Assembly: GCA_965284365.1 (NCBI GenBank)
Contig: OZ260079.1
Location: forward strand, 5,146,001 to 5,210,000
Source: Phragmitibacter sp965284365
GTDB lineage: Bacteria; Verrucomicrobiota; Verrucomicrobiia; Verrucomicrobiales; Verrucomicrobiaceae
Direction: 5' to 3'
DNA length: 64,000 nt
Under the pieces are notes generated by a model that was not told the DNA's origin, did no database searches, and was given only the letters and a program-made list of their open reading frames with translations. Both the position numbers and the translations under genes were made by a program. Position 1 is the stretch's first letter; each line of letters starts with the position of its first letter. This document shows, piece after piece, positions 1 to 9,453 of this stretch.

Positions 1-99
1 GATTATTGATCACGCCTCGAATCGATCATTATTGTCTGAATTCCGCAAGCTTAATGCCTGATTGAGCCACTCAAAGATCTTGAATGATCACAAACTAGC

Positions 100-136
100 A
101 AAAAAACGAACGCAGGCCCGCCTCAGCAGACCTGCG
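100..136 (-). terminator. Possible terminator after the sugar isomerase gene
   Basis: Read on the minus strand, an inverted repeat (CGCAGG at 111-116 pairing with CCTGCG at 131-136) is followed by a run of T (the A-run at 100-106). It lies about 40 bp beyond the stop codon of the leftward gene ending at 175. The loop is long and the stem only 6 bp, so this is a tentative call. Confidence 0.4.
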
Positions 137-174
137 TTTGAATCAATCAGCCGCTCTCAAAAGAGCCGCACGTA

Positions 175-999
175 CTACCCCAGCAACGGCGCCAGATTTT
201 CCCGGCACCACTCACCATTCTGCAGCGTCACACCGTCCGGATCATGGATGGCCTCTTCGCACTCATCTTCGCAGATGATCCAGCCATTGTAATTCCGCGT
301 GATCAGCCACTCCGTGATCTTGTGGAAGTCCAGCTTGCCCGTGCCCATCTTTGCCCAAGGCTCAGGACCATTGCCTGAAAAGTCCTTATAATGCACGTGG
401 TCCACCAGGTGGCCCCACTTCGTCATCGTCGCGATGACATCCATGCCGCCGCGGACAATGTGACCCACATCTGGCGTCCAACCGGTCACGGTCGGATCCA
501 GGCTGTTGATCACCACATCATAGTCATCCTGCGTGCGCACCACGGAAGGCGGCGGGCTGTTCGGGTGGAAAGAGCACTTCAGCCCCTGATCCACGGCACG
601 GCGTGAAACGGCGTTCACACCCTTCGCCAGATTCAGACGGCGTTCCTGGATGTCTTTGCGGTTCGTCGGCATCGGCACCGTTCCGAGCTTCGCGCCCGGG
701 AAGTGCTTCAGGAGCGCGATGGTCTTGTCCCCAGCTTCCTTTTCATCCGCCGTTTCAGTGGCTTCGTTCCAGCCGCAAACCAGGGAGATCCCCGCCAGCG
801 TCATGTTGTATTTCGCCAGAGCGTCCTTCAGCTTGCCCGCATCCCAGAAATCACCCAGCCAGAAGTGCATGGGTTCGATGCCAGTGAAGCCCGCTTGCGC
901 GGCGATCTTGATCATGTGGTCCAGCTTGTTTTCATAAGCTTTACCTTTCTCCTGCATGAACCAGGTATAGACCTGGGAGCCGAATTTGATGTTGGCCAT
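175..999 (-). CDS. Sugar phosphate isomerase/epimerase (TIM barrel, xylose-isomerase-like)
   Basis: This 274-residue protein resembles the xylose isomerase-like TIM-barrel family (hydroxypyruvate isomerase, inosose dehydratase and AP-endonuclease 2 relatives), which isomerise or epimerise small sugars using a bound metal. Visible family features are the N-terminal FGSQVYTWFMQ strand, FHPNSPP in the middle, the TPDVGHIVRGG metal-site strand and a late DHVHYKDF segment, all typical metal-ligand regions. The open frame continues upstream to 1572, but family similarity begins at MANIKFG, so the ATG at 999 is used. It is transcribed away from the MFS gene at 1171 across a 171-bp gap that must hold both promoters. 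The exact substrate cannot be told. Confidence 0.85.
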   Translation of the reverse strand: MANIKFGSQVYTWFMQEKGKAYENKLDHMIKIAAQAGFTGIEPMHFWLGDFWDAGKLKDALAKYNMTLAGISLVCGWNEATETADEKEAGDKTIALLKHFPGAKLGTVPMPTNRKDIQERRLNLAKGVNAVSRRAVDQGLKCSFHPNSPPPSVVRTQDDYDVVINSLDPTVTGWTPDVGHIVRGGMDVIATMTKWGHLVDHVHYKDFSGNGPEPWAKMGTGKLDFHKITEWLITRNYNGWIICEDECEEAIHDPDGVTLQNGEWCRENLAPLLG

Positions 1000-1170
1000 A
1001 GTGAGGTACGCGAGTTGGGTGTTATCGTTGGAAAAACGAGATTCGAAGAGCTTCTTGGCTAGCGGAGAGCCGGGGAAATGTCCAGCCGGATGTATGAGAA
1101 AAAACCGGCTCCCGGCCGCGGCAAACGTTTCTTTGCATTCCACGCCAAGCCCTGACAGTATGCTCCCCCG

Positions 1171-2400
1171 ATGCGCCGACCTCAAGCCGCTGTCATTTTC
1201 ATCTTCATCACCCTGTTCCTGGATATCTTTGGCATCGGCCTCATCGTGCCCGTGCTGCCGGACTTGGTAAAGCAGATGCAGGGCGGGAATGTGGAAGCCG
1301 CCGCCAATGCCGTCGGTTGGCTGGGCACGCTCTATGCCCTCATGCAGTTCATATTTTCTCCCGTTCTGGGAAGCCTTTCGGATCGATTCGGCCGACGCCC
1401 GGTCATCCTTCTTTCCTTGTTGGGTGGCGGCCTGGATTACCTGCTTTTGGCCTGGGCGCCAAACCTTTGGTGGCTCTTCGTCGGTCGTGTCATCTCCGGC
1501 ATCACTGCGGCAAACTTCTCCGCCGCCAGCGCTTACATCGCCGATGTCACCCCTCCGGAAAAGCGCGCCCAAGGCTTTGGCATCATTGGAGCAGCTTTCG
1601 GCCTAGGCTTCATTGCCGGACCCGCTGTCGGCGGATGGCTCGGGGACATGGGGCTGCGCGTCCCCTTTCTGGTCGCCGCAGGCGTCACGCTGCTGAACTT
1701 CCTATACGGCCTTTTCGTGCTTCCAGAATCGGTCAAACCAGAGAACCGCCGCCCTTTCCACTGGGAAAGCGCACACCCCGTCCGCTCGCTCATGGCCTTG
1801 CGCAAATGGCCCATCATCATGAGCCTGGCCGCGCCGCACTTTCTCCTTAACGTCGCGCACAACATCTACCCCAGTCTCTGGGTCCTTTACACGGGCAATC
1901 GTTTCAACTGGGGCCCAAAAGATGTTGGTTGGTCACTCTGCTTTGTCGGGGTACTTTCAGCGATCGTGCAAGCAGGTCTCGCGGGCCGCATCATTCATAG
2001 AATCGGCGACCGCAAGGGCCTTGCCTTCGGCTTGCTTGCGACCGCCATCGCCATGACCGGCTACGGCCTCGCGACCCAGGGATGGATGATGTATCTTTTC
2101 ATGGTCATCGGATCACTAGGCGGCCTCGCCGGACCAGCCGCCCAGGCCATCATCACCAAAGCCGCCTCGGCCGACGAACAGGGCGCCGTTCAGGGAGCAC
2201 TCAACAGCCTTACCAGCGTAGCCGGTATCATGGGCCCGCTCATTTGGACTTTCCTATTCAATGTCGGCATCAACCCTAATCTTGCTTGGCACATTCCCGG
2301 CCTCTCGTTCCTCGTGGCCGGCATCCTCATGTTCCTCTGCATGATCCTGGCCCATCGCGCCCTCCACCGCGCCCCCGTAGTCGCCGATCAGCCTAGCTGA
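1171..2400 (+). CDS. MFS transporter, TetA-like (TCR/Tet family)
   Basis: This 409-residue inner-membrane protein has about 12 hydrophobic segments. The MFS signature between helices 2 and 3 is clear (SDRFGRRPVI), and a GxxxGPxxGG-like helix-5 motif follows (GLGFIAGPAVGG), both typical of proton-driven antiporters of the Tet(A) group. Such proteins export drugs or metabolites; many environmental members have no proven link to tetracycline. The helix-1 sequence LFLDIFGIGLIVPVLPDL is characteristic of this group. Its 3' end overlaps the convergent nanA-like gene by 8 bp. Substrate unknown; family assignment is firm. Confidence 0.88.
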   Translation: MRRPQAAVIFIFITLFLDIFGIGLIVPVLPDLVKQMQGGNVEAAANAVGWLGTLYALMQFIFSPVLGSLSDRFGRRPVILLSLLGGGLDYLLLAWAPNLWWLFVGRVISGITAANFSAASAYIADVTPPEKRAQGFGIIGAAFGLGFIAGPAVGGWLGDMGLRVPFLVAAGVTLLNFLYGLFVLPESVKPENRRPFHWESAHPVRSLMALRKWPIIMSLAAPHFLLNVAHNIYPSLWVLYTGNRFNWGPKDVGWSLCFVGVLSAIVQAGLAGRIIHRIGDRKGLAFGLLATAIAMTGYGLATQGWMMYLFMVIGSLGGLAGPAAQAIITKAASADEQGAVQGALNSLTSVAGIMGPLIWTFLFNVGINPNLAWHIPGLSFLVAGILMFLCMILAHRALHRAPVVADQPS

Positions 2401-3310
2401 CCCAATCAAAAAAGCCGAGCGCCTCCAGATCGGCCTTCAGCTTCCCCTTTTGCTCCGCCCTCAGCTTCGCACAAGGCAACCTCGGCTCCCCTACATCCAC
2501 ACCGAGTAGACGCATTGTCTCCTTGGCCGCCGCCATATACCCGTATCCCGCGAGGACCTTGATCACCCAAACCGATTTCATCTGCTCCGCGCGAGCCCGC
2601 TCCAAATCGCCTTCCACAAACGCATCAATGACCCGGTGATATATTGGCGCAGCGAAATTGAAACTGCTTCCCACCGCACCCTTCGCTCCCAGCGCCAGAG
2701 CAGCCAGCAACATCTCGTCAAAACCAAACGGCACATCGAACCGCTTCTCAGCATGGTCCGCGCAGAGTTGGTACTCCATCAGATTGCTACTGGTGAACTT
2801 CAAACCCGCCAGATTCGGAATCACCTCTGCCGCCTGATCCAAAAACTCCGATGGCGACAGCCCCAATCCCGTCATGCTGGGGATTTCATAATAATAAAAC
2901 GGCAACTCCGGCGCCGCACCAGCGATCGCCCCCATCGTCTCCACCAACGCCTTCACATGCGGCGGCTTGAAATAACTCGGCGCCACCGCACTCACTGCAA
3001 AGGCCCCCAACTCCTGCGCCTGCGTCGCCAGGGTCCGCGCATCACTCACACAGTTTGTGCCCACATGCACGATCACATGCAATTCGGTCCCCTGCGACAC
3101 CTCCATCCACCGTGGGGCCAGATCCAGTCTCTCCTGCAACGTCAGCGACGAACTCTCCCCCGTCGTCCCACCAATGAACGCATACTTCACTCCCTTGCTC
3201 AGCAGATGACGGCATTGATCTTCCACTCCGCCGAGGTTCAAAGAACCGTCCAAATGAAACGGCGTATGCGTGGCGGCGACGAGCCCAGTGAGTCTTTGCG
3301 ATGAAGTCAT
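2393..3310 (-). CDS. nanA: N-acetylneuraminate lyase-like aldolase (DapA/NanA family)
   Basis: This 305-residue protein belongs to the DHDPS/NAL class I aldolases, (beta/alpha)8 barrels that use a Schiff-base lysine. NanA splits N-acetylneuraminate into N-acetylmannosamine and pyruvate. The GGTTGESSSLTLQER segment corresponds to the pyruvate-binding loop, FYYYEIPSMTGLGLS carries the family tyrosine, and GLKFTSSNL holds the Schiff-base lysine in the arrangement typical of NAL rather than DapA. It is the last gene of a tight leftward set (RraA-like, NanM-like, this gene; 31 bp after NanM), and the sialate context supports the call. A secreted sialidase lies at 20.1 kb. A related keto-acid aldolase cannot be fully excluded. 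Confidence 0.8.
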   Translation of the reverse strand: MTSSQRLTGLVAATHTPFHLDGSLNLGGVEDQCRHLLSKGVKYAFIGGTTGESSSLTLQERLDLAPRWMEVSQGTELHVIVHVGTNCVSDARTLATQAQELGAFAVSAVAPSYFKPPHVKALVETMGAIAGAAPELPFYYYEIPSMTGLGLSPSEFLDQAAEVIPNLAGLKFTSSNLMEYQLCADHAEKRFDVPFGFDEMLLAALALGAKGAVGSSFNFAAPIYHRVIDAFVEGDLERARAEQMKSVWVIKVLAGYGYMAAAKETMRLLGVDVGEPRLPCAKLRAEQKGKLKADLEALGFFDWVS

Positions 3311-3341
3311 AAAAACGAAAAATCAAAATACAAATGAGCTC

Positions 3342-4421
3342 CTACTTGGAAGCGCCATTGATCTCCAACGACCAAACCTCAGTGGAACGGATGCCCGGTT
3401 GCTTCTCACCACCCGGCACAATCGTGGCGCCATTCCACGGCACCGCAGGAGTGGTGACTAGAGAGAAAGGAAGGTCAGGTGAGACAACCCATGAATCCGA
3501 CTTTGCGGAATAAATCTGCGAGTGCCGTGGGAAGCCTTTATGATCCTGCGGACTGGCCAGGAGTTGTTTGCCATCATCCCCTCCCATGACCATCAGATAC
3601 TCGACATTCAGCAACGTTGCCGGCGTCGGTGATGCCACCGCCACATTCGGCAAATCTGCTACCCGCTTCCAACCTGCTCCGGGCGTATAACGATACGCAT
3701 CCTTGAGCCATTCGCGTTCCGGTTTGCCATCAGCCCCAGGCGACAGAGCAGCGCCGCTGAACAAGTAAAACGACCCACCCAAGGCACCCGCCGTCGCCAG
3801 CATCCGCGCAGGCCCGGGCCATGGCTCCAGCTCCTGCCATCCATCCTGCAGCTTGCTCAAATCCAGCGACCAAAAATTCTTCATTGCCGCTGTCGCATCC
3901 GGCTTTTCGATTCCTCCAGCGATGTAAACCACATCTCCAATCAGCACGCCGCAGCTATTGGCACAGGCCTTTGGCAGCGGCGGCAACAGCGAAGTCTCTA
4001 TCCTCTTCGCACCCAGACGCATCAAATAGACATCCTTAAAGTGTCCCTCGGCATTACTTCCACCGGCACAGACAATCCCCTTGTTAGTCGTCAGCGAAAC
4101 CCCATAACCGATCGGCCGAGGCAGCTTTCCGACCATGCGCCACTGTCCCTTGGGCGTATGCAGCGCGAACACCGTATCATACCAGACTTTCGTGCCGCCT
4201 TCCCAGGGTCGCTTATCCGGAAAATTCGCACCACCCGCTACCAGCAATTGCCCCTCGGACACACCAGCAAAAGGATAAGCAAACCCTTCCTTGTCAGGCA
4301 ACGGCGCCAGTGGCCCCCAACTCAGTACCTGGGACGAAGCGCGTGGCTCTTGCGCCATCCCATCACTCCCTCCAGCCAGTGAAAATCCGAGCATGACGAT
4401 AGTGGCATAGATCCGTCTCAT
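3342..4421 (-). CDS. Kelch-repeat mutarotase, N-acetylneuraminate epimerase-like (NanM)
   Basis: This 359-residue exported beta-propeller has kelch repeats (blade pieces such as VSEGQLLVAGGANFP, NKGIVCAGGSNAEG, IGDVVYIAGGIEKP, VEYLMVMGGDDG). NanM, the periplasmic N-acetylneuraminate mutarotase, has the same architecture, and the first blade KPW-EGG-TKVW-YDT is typical of it. ATG at 4421 gives a signal peptide (MRRIYATIVMLGFSLAGG then MAQE); an in-frame GTG at 4436 would add five residues. It lies 18 bp downstream of the RraA-like gene and 31 bp upstream of the NanA-like lyase, which supports a role in sialic acid uptake. Substrate is inferred from context. Confidence 0.75.
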   Translation of the reverse strand: MRRIYATIVMLGFSLAGGSDGMAQEPRASSQVLSWGPLAPLPDKEGFAYPFAGVSEGQLLVAGGANFPDKRPWEGGTKVWYDTVFALHTPKGQWRMVGKLPRPIGYGVSLTTNKGIVCAGGSNAEGHFKDVYLMRLGAKRIETSLLPPLPKACANSCGVLIGDVVYIAGGIEKPDATAAMKNFWSLDLSKLQDGWQELEPWPGPARMLATAGALGGSFYLFSGAALSPGADGKPEREWLKDAYRYTPGAGWKRVADLPNVAVASPTPATLLNVEYLMVMGGDDGKQLLASPQDHKGFPRHSQIYSAKSDSWVVSPDLPFSLVTTPAVPWNGATIVPGGEKQPGIRSTEVWSLEINGASK

Positions 4422-4439
4422 CACAACACAACACACGAA

Positions 4440-5186
4440 TCACCACTCCCCTTCCCGGCCAAATTTCGATTTCGCTGCTTCCCCAAACTGCCTGCCAGCA
4501 TCCGCCAGATTCCCCAACAAAGCCGCGTGATCAAGCCCCGCTGAACCACGCGCCGCCGGAATGACTGTGCGGCACTCGTTCGCATCCATAAACGCAGACG
4601 CCTCCAGAAGACGCTCTTCATCTTCCTGCGGGATCGCCATAAACCCATGCTTGTCCGCATGAATGAGTTGCCCCGGCAAGACCTTCCGGCCAAACACCTC
4701 CACCTCCACATTCCATCTCACCGGATGCACCGCCGCATGACCCACGCACATGCGCCGCGCCAGAGCCTTGAAGCCCGCATTGGTCATCTCATCCACATCG
4801 CGGATCGCCCCATCGATGATCGTGCCCACACACCCCAAAGCCTTGTGCGCATTGCTGTTAACTTCTCCCCAGAAAGCCCCAATCGTGCGCGGCTTATCCA
4901 GATCCTGCACCACCACAATCTTCGGTCCTGCCACACTCGCCACATACTGCCGATACTCCAGCCATGCAGAGGCATTTTCCTCCCGATGCTTCGGGTTGCT
5001 CGGTTCAACGACCACCGTCACCGCATACCCCACCATGGGCCCCATCTGCGGCATATAGTCCCGCGTCTCTTCCAGATTGAAAGCATCCGCACACGGATCC
5101 TGCTTCGTGATCTGTTCCCAACCATTGTAAATGGTCGGCGTATTCCAGCGTTTCAGTTGAAGGAGGACGGAATGAGGTAGCGGCAT
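4440..5186 (-). CDS. RraA/HMG-aldolase family protein
   Basis: This 248-residue protein matches the RraA-like superfamily, which includes 4-hydroxy-4-methyl-2-oxoglutarate aldolase, oxaloacetate decarboxylases and the RNase E regulator RraA. The core signature is visible: GCVGTIIDGAIRDVDEM (glycine-rich strand with the conserved Arg-Asp) and, later, FGRKVLPGQLIHADKHG, where the family metal/phosphate site lies. It is the first of three closely spaced leftward genes with NanM-like and NanA-like products, so an enzymatic role on a keto-acid such as pyruvate is more likely than RNase E control. The exact reaction is not known. Confidence 0.75.
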   Translation of the reverse strand: MPLPHSVLLQLKRWNTPTIYNGWEQITKQDPCADAFNLEETRDYMPQMGPMVGYAVTVVVEPSNPKHREENASAWLEYRQYVASVAGPKIVVVQDLDKPRTIGAFWGEVNSNAHKALGCVGTIIDGAIRDVDEMTNAGFKALARRMCVGHAAVHPVRWNVEVEVFGRKVLPGQLIHADKHGFMAIPQEDEERLLEASAFMDANECRTVIPAARGSAGLDHAALLGNLADAGRQFGEAAKSKFGREGEW

Positions 5187-5295
5187 GATAGGCTTCGTAA
5201 AGGACCCTCATCTAAACGCTCCCGGCAACATCCCCTCACTGGTCACATAGTCAGACCAGCCCTCATCCGACACCGCCTTTAGCCCTCCAACAAAC

Positions 5296-5320
5296 CTTCG
5301 CGTCTTCGCGACTTCGCGGT
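5296..5320. repeat. Triplicated TTCGCG octamer, intergenic
   Basis: Three tandem octamers CTTCGCGT, CTTCGCGA and CTTCGCGG occupy 5296-5319 inside the 191-bp gap between the RraA-like and DUF1552 genes. A related 13-mer (CGAAGTCGCGAAG) occurs in the palindrome cluster at 10999-11011. Otherwise nothing coding was seen in this gap. Confidence 0.6.
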
Positions 5321-5377
5321 GAAAAACAAAACGTCCCCTCGCCCTCGACGACGTCCTGCCTCGGACACCGGCCCACC

Positions 5378-6691
5378 TCATCCCAAATTCAACACCCCTC
5401 GCTCGCAAAGCTCCACCTTCCCAAACGTCTTCAATTCCTTGTGCCCCATCGCATGTGCCAACGTCAGCCACAATGAATTCAACGGCGTCTGATCGAACTG
5501 CATCGACCTCCCCATCTTGAAGCCGCAACCGCCACCCACCATCACCACCGGGATGCTGTTCAGCGTATGTGAGTTGCCTTTGCCCAGCTCATTCGTCCAG
5601 ACGATCGTCGTGTTATCCAGCATGTTGCCATCACCTGTCGCCTCCGGCGTCTCGGAAAGCTTCTTCGCCAAATACGCCACCTCACCGGCGAACCACGTAT
5701 TGATCCGCTTCAGCTTTTCATACGAATCCTTGTTGTCATCCGGATCGTGCGAAAGCGAGTGATGCCCTTCCTCGATGCCGAGCCAGCGCATCTGCGCCTG
5801 ACCCACACTCCGCATGAATTGCAGTGTCGCCACCCGCGCCATGTCATTGGCCAGCGAGTTCACCAGCAGATCGATCTGCATGCGGCTGATCTCCGGCGTA
5901 TTGTCGTTCACCAGTTCGATGCTCGGATCCAATTCCGGCACAACGTGTTTCAGATGCTGATCCTGATCCGCGGCTTCCAAATCATGCTCCAGCGTGCGCA
6001 CCAGCGTCATATGTTGATCCAGCAGCACCTTATCCCGCGCGCTTAGCTTGCTGGACACCCGCTTCAGATCCGCATTCACTTCATCCAGGATGCTCACCAG
6101 GCTGTCCTTGTCTTTCATCTTGCCATAGACGCGGTTCAGCATCTGATGCGGATCATCAATCGGCGCAATCGGTTGATTCGGCCCCGCATAGCTCATGCGC
6201 GTCCAAGGATCCGCCCGACCCGGCACCGCCACACCAAACTCTAGCGAGCCAAAACGCGTCTTCGACTCCGCCCGGCTTTGTAGGAAATTCTTGATCTCCT
6301 GGTCGATGGAGATGCTGCTCGCCCAACCCGCCGGACTGCCACCACCACCGCGGATGTTGCCCGGCAGCAGTTCGGCGCCCGTCAGCAGACAACTCATGCC
6401 ACGCATGTGATTGTCGCCATCACCCGTCACCTTATTGGCCACGCCATTCAGGATCATGGTCTGCTTCTTGAAAGGCTCTAGCGGCTTAAGAATGGTCTTA
6501 AAATCAAAATCTTCTCCCGTCTTATCCGGGAAGAAATCCTGCGGCAGCGTGCCATTCGGCGAAAACAGAATAATCAGCCGCTGACGACGCTGCGGCGTCG
6601 GTGCACCCGTCAAACTGGGCAACCCAGCCAGAAAAGGAAACGCAAAAGCAGAGACTCCCAGTTCGCGAAGAAATTGACGACGGCTTTTCAT
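5378..6691 (-). CDS. Tat-exported DUF1552 protein
   Basis: This 437-residue protein belongs to DUF1552, a family abundant in Planctomycetes and Verrucomicrobia and related to the DUF1501/sulfatase-like fold; its function is unproven. It starts with a clear twin-arginine signal (SRRQFLRELG followed by a hydrophobic stretch and an Ala-rich end), so it is folded in the cytoplasm before export. FSPNGTLPQDF and MLNGVANKVTGDGDNHMRG are family-typical, and a late TTIVWTNELGKGNSHTL stretch also fits. Its start codon overlaps the stop of the upstream DUF1592 cytochrome gene by 4 bp (ATGA), so the two are translationally coupled and probably work as a pair in the periplasm. Confidence 0.88.
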   Translation of the reverse strand: MKSRRQFLRELGVSAFAFPFLAGLPSLTGAPTPQRRQRLIILFSPNGTLPQDFFPDKTGEDFDFKTILKPLEPFKKQTMILNGVANKVTGDGDNHMRGMSCLLTGAELLPGNIRGGGGSPAGWASSISIDQEIKNFLQSRAESKTRFGSLEFGVAVPGRADPWTRMSYAGPNQPIAPIDDPHQMLNRVYGKMKDKDSLVSILDEVNADLKRVSSKLSARDKVLLDQHMTLVRTLEHDLEAADQDQHLKHVVPELDPSIELVNDNTPEISRMQIDLLVNSLANDMARVATLQFMRSVGQAQMRWLGIEEGHHSLSHDPDDNKDSYEKLKRINTWFAGEVAYLAKKLSETPEATGDGNMLDNTTIVWTNELGKGNSHTLNSIPVVMVGGGCGFKMGRSMQFDQTPLNSLWLTLAHAMGHKELKTFGKVELCERGVLNLG

Positions 6692-9453
6692 GGGTGGGCA
6701 AGAGGGACAGATTTAGGCGGCGGTGTCGTAGAAGAAGAAGATACAGCAGGATTCGCGGGAGCCTTCGGTGCAGGTAAAACCACCGGCTTGTTTGGCTGAC
6801 TATTCGCCGGAGTCGGCACTGGGGCCTTGGGTGGAGCGGCGATCTCCGAATCGCCGAGCTTGGTTGCTTCAGTAATTTTCGGAGCAGACTGATGCGCGGG
6901 TGTTGCCTTCGCAGCGGACACCTGAGCAGGCACCGGCATAGGCTTCGCTTGAGCTTGCGGCACTGGAACATTTGCGGTCGCCGACCCATTCGCCTTTGCC
7001 ACCTCGACAGGTTTTGTTACAACCGGCCTAGGCGCTTGCTGCGCCACCACCGGCTTGGGCGGCTGAGCCCTTTGCGGCGGCACAGGGAAGTTCACGTTCA
7101 CCGAGGCCGTAGCGATCGCCATCTGCCCCAGCAACACCTTGATGTTGCAATTCGTCTTTTCAAAAGACACCCGCAGATCCTCCAGCGTATTCGGACCATA
7201 GGCCGCCAGATCCTGCTTCACAGTATGGTGGAATAGCTGGCGTATGAACGCCCGCTGCCCATCCGCACTGTTCGCCGCATAGTTGGCGATATCCCGCGGC
7301 CCTTTGAGATGGATCACGCTGCCATCTTCCGTGTGAAATTCCGAGTTGGCATTCACCGGCTTGTTGTTGTCCTGCGCCCGCCACCGGCCGATCGCATCAT
7401 AGTTCTCCAGCGTGAAGCCCAGCGGATTGATCACCGAGTGGCAGCTCATGCACGCGTTGTCCTTCGTCAGCTCCGTTACCTTCTCACGCATCGTCAGATG
7501 CGGGTTAAACTTGCTGTCTTCAAACGCCACCGCATTTGGTGGAGACTTCAGCGCCACTCCCACAATATTACGCGTCAGGAACACCCCGCGATGGATAGGT
7601 GAGGTATGCTTGCTGTACGCCAGCGCCGCCAGCATATACGGATGCGTCAGCACCCCCGTGCGCTCACTCGGGTTAAAGGCCACCGGCTTAAACTCCGAGC
7701 CTACATCCGTTTTCCCATACAGCTTCGCCAGCCGCTCATTCAGGTAAATGTAGTCCGCCTGGATCAGCTCACGATAGTCAGACTTGTCGCTCCACACCAC
7801 TTGGTCTACAAACATCCCCAGCGACGTCCGCAAATCTGCCAACACCTCAGGTGTAAAGTTCGGGAAAGCCTTGCTGTCCTTGGCGATTGTCTCCGCCTTC
7901 TCAAACTCCAACCACGTTTCAAAGAAACCATGCAGCTTCGCTTTCGTGCGCGGATCATTGATCATCCGCCACGTCTGCCGGCTGATCTCGTCCCGTGTCG
8001 TCAGCTTCCCTGCAGCAGCCGCTTGTAGCAGCATCTTGTCAGGTATCGAATCCCACAACGCATAAGACAGGCGCGACGCCACATCATAGCCATCCGGCTC
8101 CGCATTTCTCTCCAGCAGCGGATACAGAAACATCGGCGACTTCAGCGTGTAAATCAGTACCCGCTTCAGCGCGGATTCTGGCGTCTTCGCCTGCTGAAAT
8201 TGCGCCTCCACCAGCGCGAGATGTTCCGGATCCAGCGGCCGACGGAAAGCCGTCTCCATGAAGCGGCGGCAAAAGTCCTTCATCCTGTCCGTCCGGTCCG
8301 TCGCATTGCCTTTCCCGCAGAATTCTTCCAGACGGTCACTCACATGCTCCACCACCTCGATCGCCCCCTGCGTCGTGGCGCTGTCCCACTCCTTGGACAC
8401 ACCCGAACCCCGCTCATACCCCTCGCTCCGGTCATCCGCCGGGAAGGGCACAGACACCACCATCGCCTCACGAGCCCTTTGCGGGATCAGATTCCGCTGC
8501 GGAATATCCTCCACTACCCCATGCGGCGGCTTCCATTGGAGGTGAATCGATGCCGTCTTCTCCTGAAACTTAAAGAACTCCAGCATGATCGGATAGACCC
8601 GCCCGCCCAGCAGGAAGAGACTCTTCTTCTCCTCACGCACTTCCGCGCCACCCGCCACCCACGCATCGATGATCGGATCCTTCGGATTATTCACATAAAG
8701 CCTCGTCCCATTCTCCGACTTCACGATGAATTCATACGTGCCCGTCTCCTCCACGAAGATCGACCCATCCCACTGCACCCGGAACTCCTGATGGTGCAGC
8801 TTCTCCGGGTCAGGGCTCGCCTCGCCCAGGTTGTACGACACCTGAGCATCCACCCGATCGAAATTTACCTTGGGCCGCTTGTTTCTCTCCTCATCCGTCT
8901 CCGGCTTCGCGTTCGGATCTCTCGGCCCCTGCTTTGCCAGACCGGAATACCGTGCCTTCAGCCCACGCTCCGGCCCATTCGGCTTCTCCATCCCAGGCCG
9001 GAACCGCGCAATCAGGTCTGCCACGGATGCCCTATACTGCGGCACAGTCAGCCGAGTCAGCGTTCGCGTCGGCGGATTCAGCTTCGCCTGCGCCACCGGA
9101 GAGTAGAACGCATCATAAATATACGCCGCCACCTGGGCCGCCTCTTCTCCCACACAGACCCCCTCTTCCTTGTCCTCTGGCATCGTCCGCTCGATCTTCT
9201 TCGTCAGCGCCGCCAGCGACTTCGTCCCATAGATCGGCTCATCATACTTGCCCTTCACGCCCTCGCCCTTGGCCCCATGGCACTCCACACATAGATTCTT
9301 GTAAATCACTGCCCCCGGATGCTGCCCAGTCTTCGATGCCTCAGCAGCGCCGAACGCCGTCGAAACCGATACACACAATCCCATCAAGCCCCCCAGCCAA
9401 GCAGGAAATCGCAGAAAACAGGGCGTGTGAATCGGGGCAGTCGCGGGCTTCAA
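6688..9453 (-). CDS. PVC c-type cytochrome with PA14 and DUF1587/1592/1588/1585 domains
   Basis: This 921-residue exported protein has: a signal peptide to about residue 38; a cytochrome c domain with heme motif CVECH (C55, C58, H59); DUF1587 around TRTLTRLTVPQYRASV; a PA14-like beta domain (GTYEFIVKSENGTRLYVNN); DUF1595/1592 (FRRPLDPEHL, SYALWDSIPDKM); and DUF1588/1585 with a second CxxCH (ACMSCHSVINPLGF). About 130 residues of Pro/Ala/Lys-rich tail follow, which is unusual. The only start giving a full signal peptide is TTG at 9453; the next ATG (9384) would cut most of it. It is coupled to the downstream DUF1552 gene. It probably acts as an electron-transfer or carbohydrate-linked surface/periplasmic protein; function is inferred. 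Confidence 0.85.
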   Translation of the reverse strand: MKPATAPIHTPCFLRFPAWLGGLMGLCVSVSTAFGAAEASKTGQHPGAVIYKNLCVECHGAKGEGVKGKYDEPIYGTKSLAALTKKIERTMPEDKEEGVCVGEEAAQVAAYIYDAFYSPVAQAKLNPPTRTLTRLTVPQYRASVADLIARFRPGMEKPNGPERGLKARYSGLAKQGPRDPNAKPETDEERNKRPKVNFDRVDAQVSYNLGEASPDPEKLHHQEFRVQWDGSIFVEETGTYEFIVKSENGTRLYVNNPKDPIIDAWVAGGAEVREEKKSLFLLGGRVYPIMLEFFKFQEKTASIHLQWKPPHGVVEDIPQRNLIPQRAREAMVVSVPFPADDRSEGYERGSGVSKEWDSATTQGAIEVVEHVSDRLEEFCGKGNATDRTDRMKDFCRRFMETAFRRPLDPEHLALVEAQFQQAKTPESALKRVLIYTLKSPMFLYPLLERNAEPDGYDVASRLSYALWDSIPDKMLLQAAAAGKLTTRDEISRQTWRMINDPRTKAKLHGFFETWLEFEKAETIAKDSKAFPNFTPEVLADLRTSLGMFVDQVVWSDKSDYRELIQADYIYLNERLAKLYGKTDVGSEFKPVAFNPSERTGVLTHPYMLAALAYSKHTSPIHRGVFLTRNIVGVALKSPPNAVAFEDSKFNPHLTMREKVTELTKDNACMSCHSVINPLGFTLENYDAIGRWRAQDNNKPVNANSEFHTEDGSVIHLKGPRDIANYAANSADGQRAFIRQLFHHTVKQDLAAYGPNTLEDLRVSFEKTNCNIKVLLGQMAIATASVNVNFPVPPQRAQPPKPVVAQQAPRPVVTKPVEVAKANGSATANVPVPQAQAKPMPVPAQVSAAKATPAHQSAPKITEATKLGDSEIAAPPKAPVPTPANSQPNKPVVLPAPKAPANPAVSSSSTTPPPKSVPLAHP

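Noticed and set aside
1000..1572. Upstream extension of the sugar isomerase frame to 1572
   Set aside because: It would overlap the MFS gene and lacks similarity; the family starts at 999.
8200..9294. Arg/Leu/His-rich frame on the plus strand across the DUF1592 gene
   Set aside because: Composition is that of a shadow frame and the opposite strand has a multi-domain protein.
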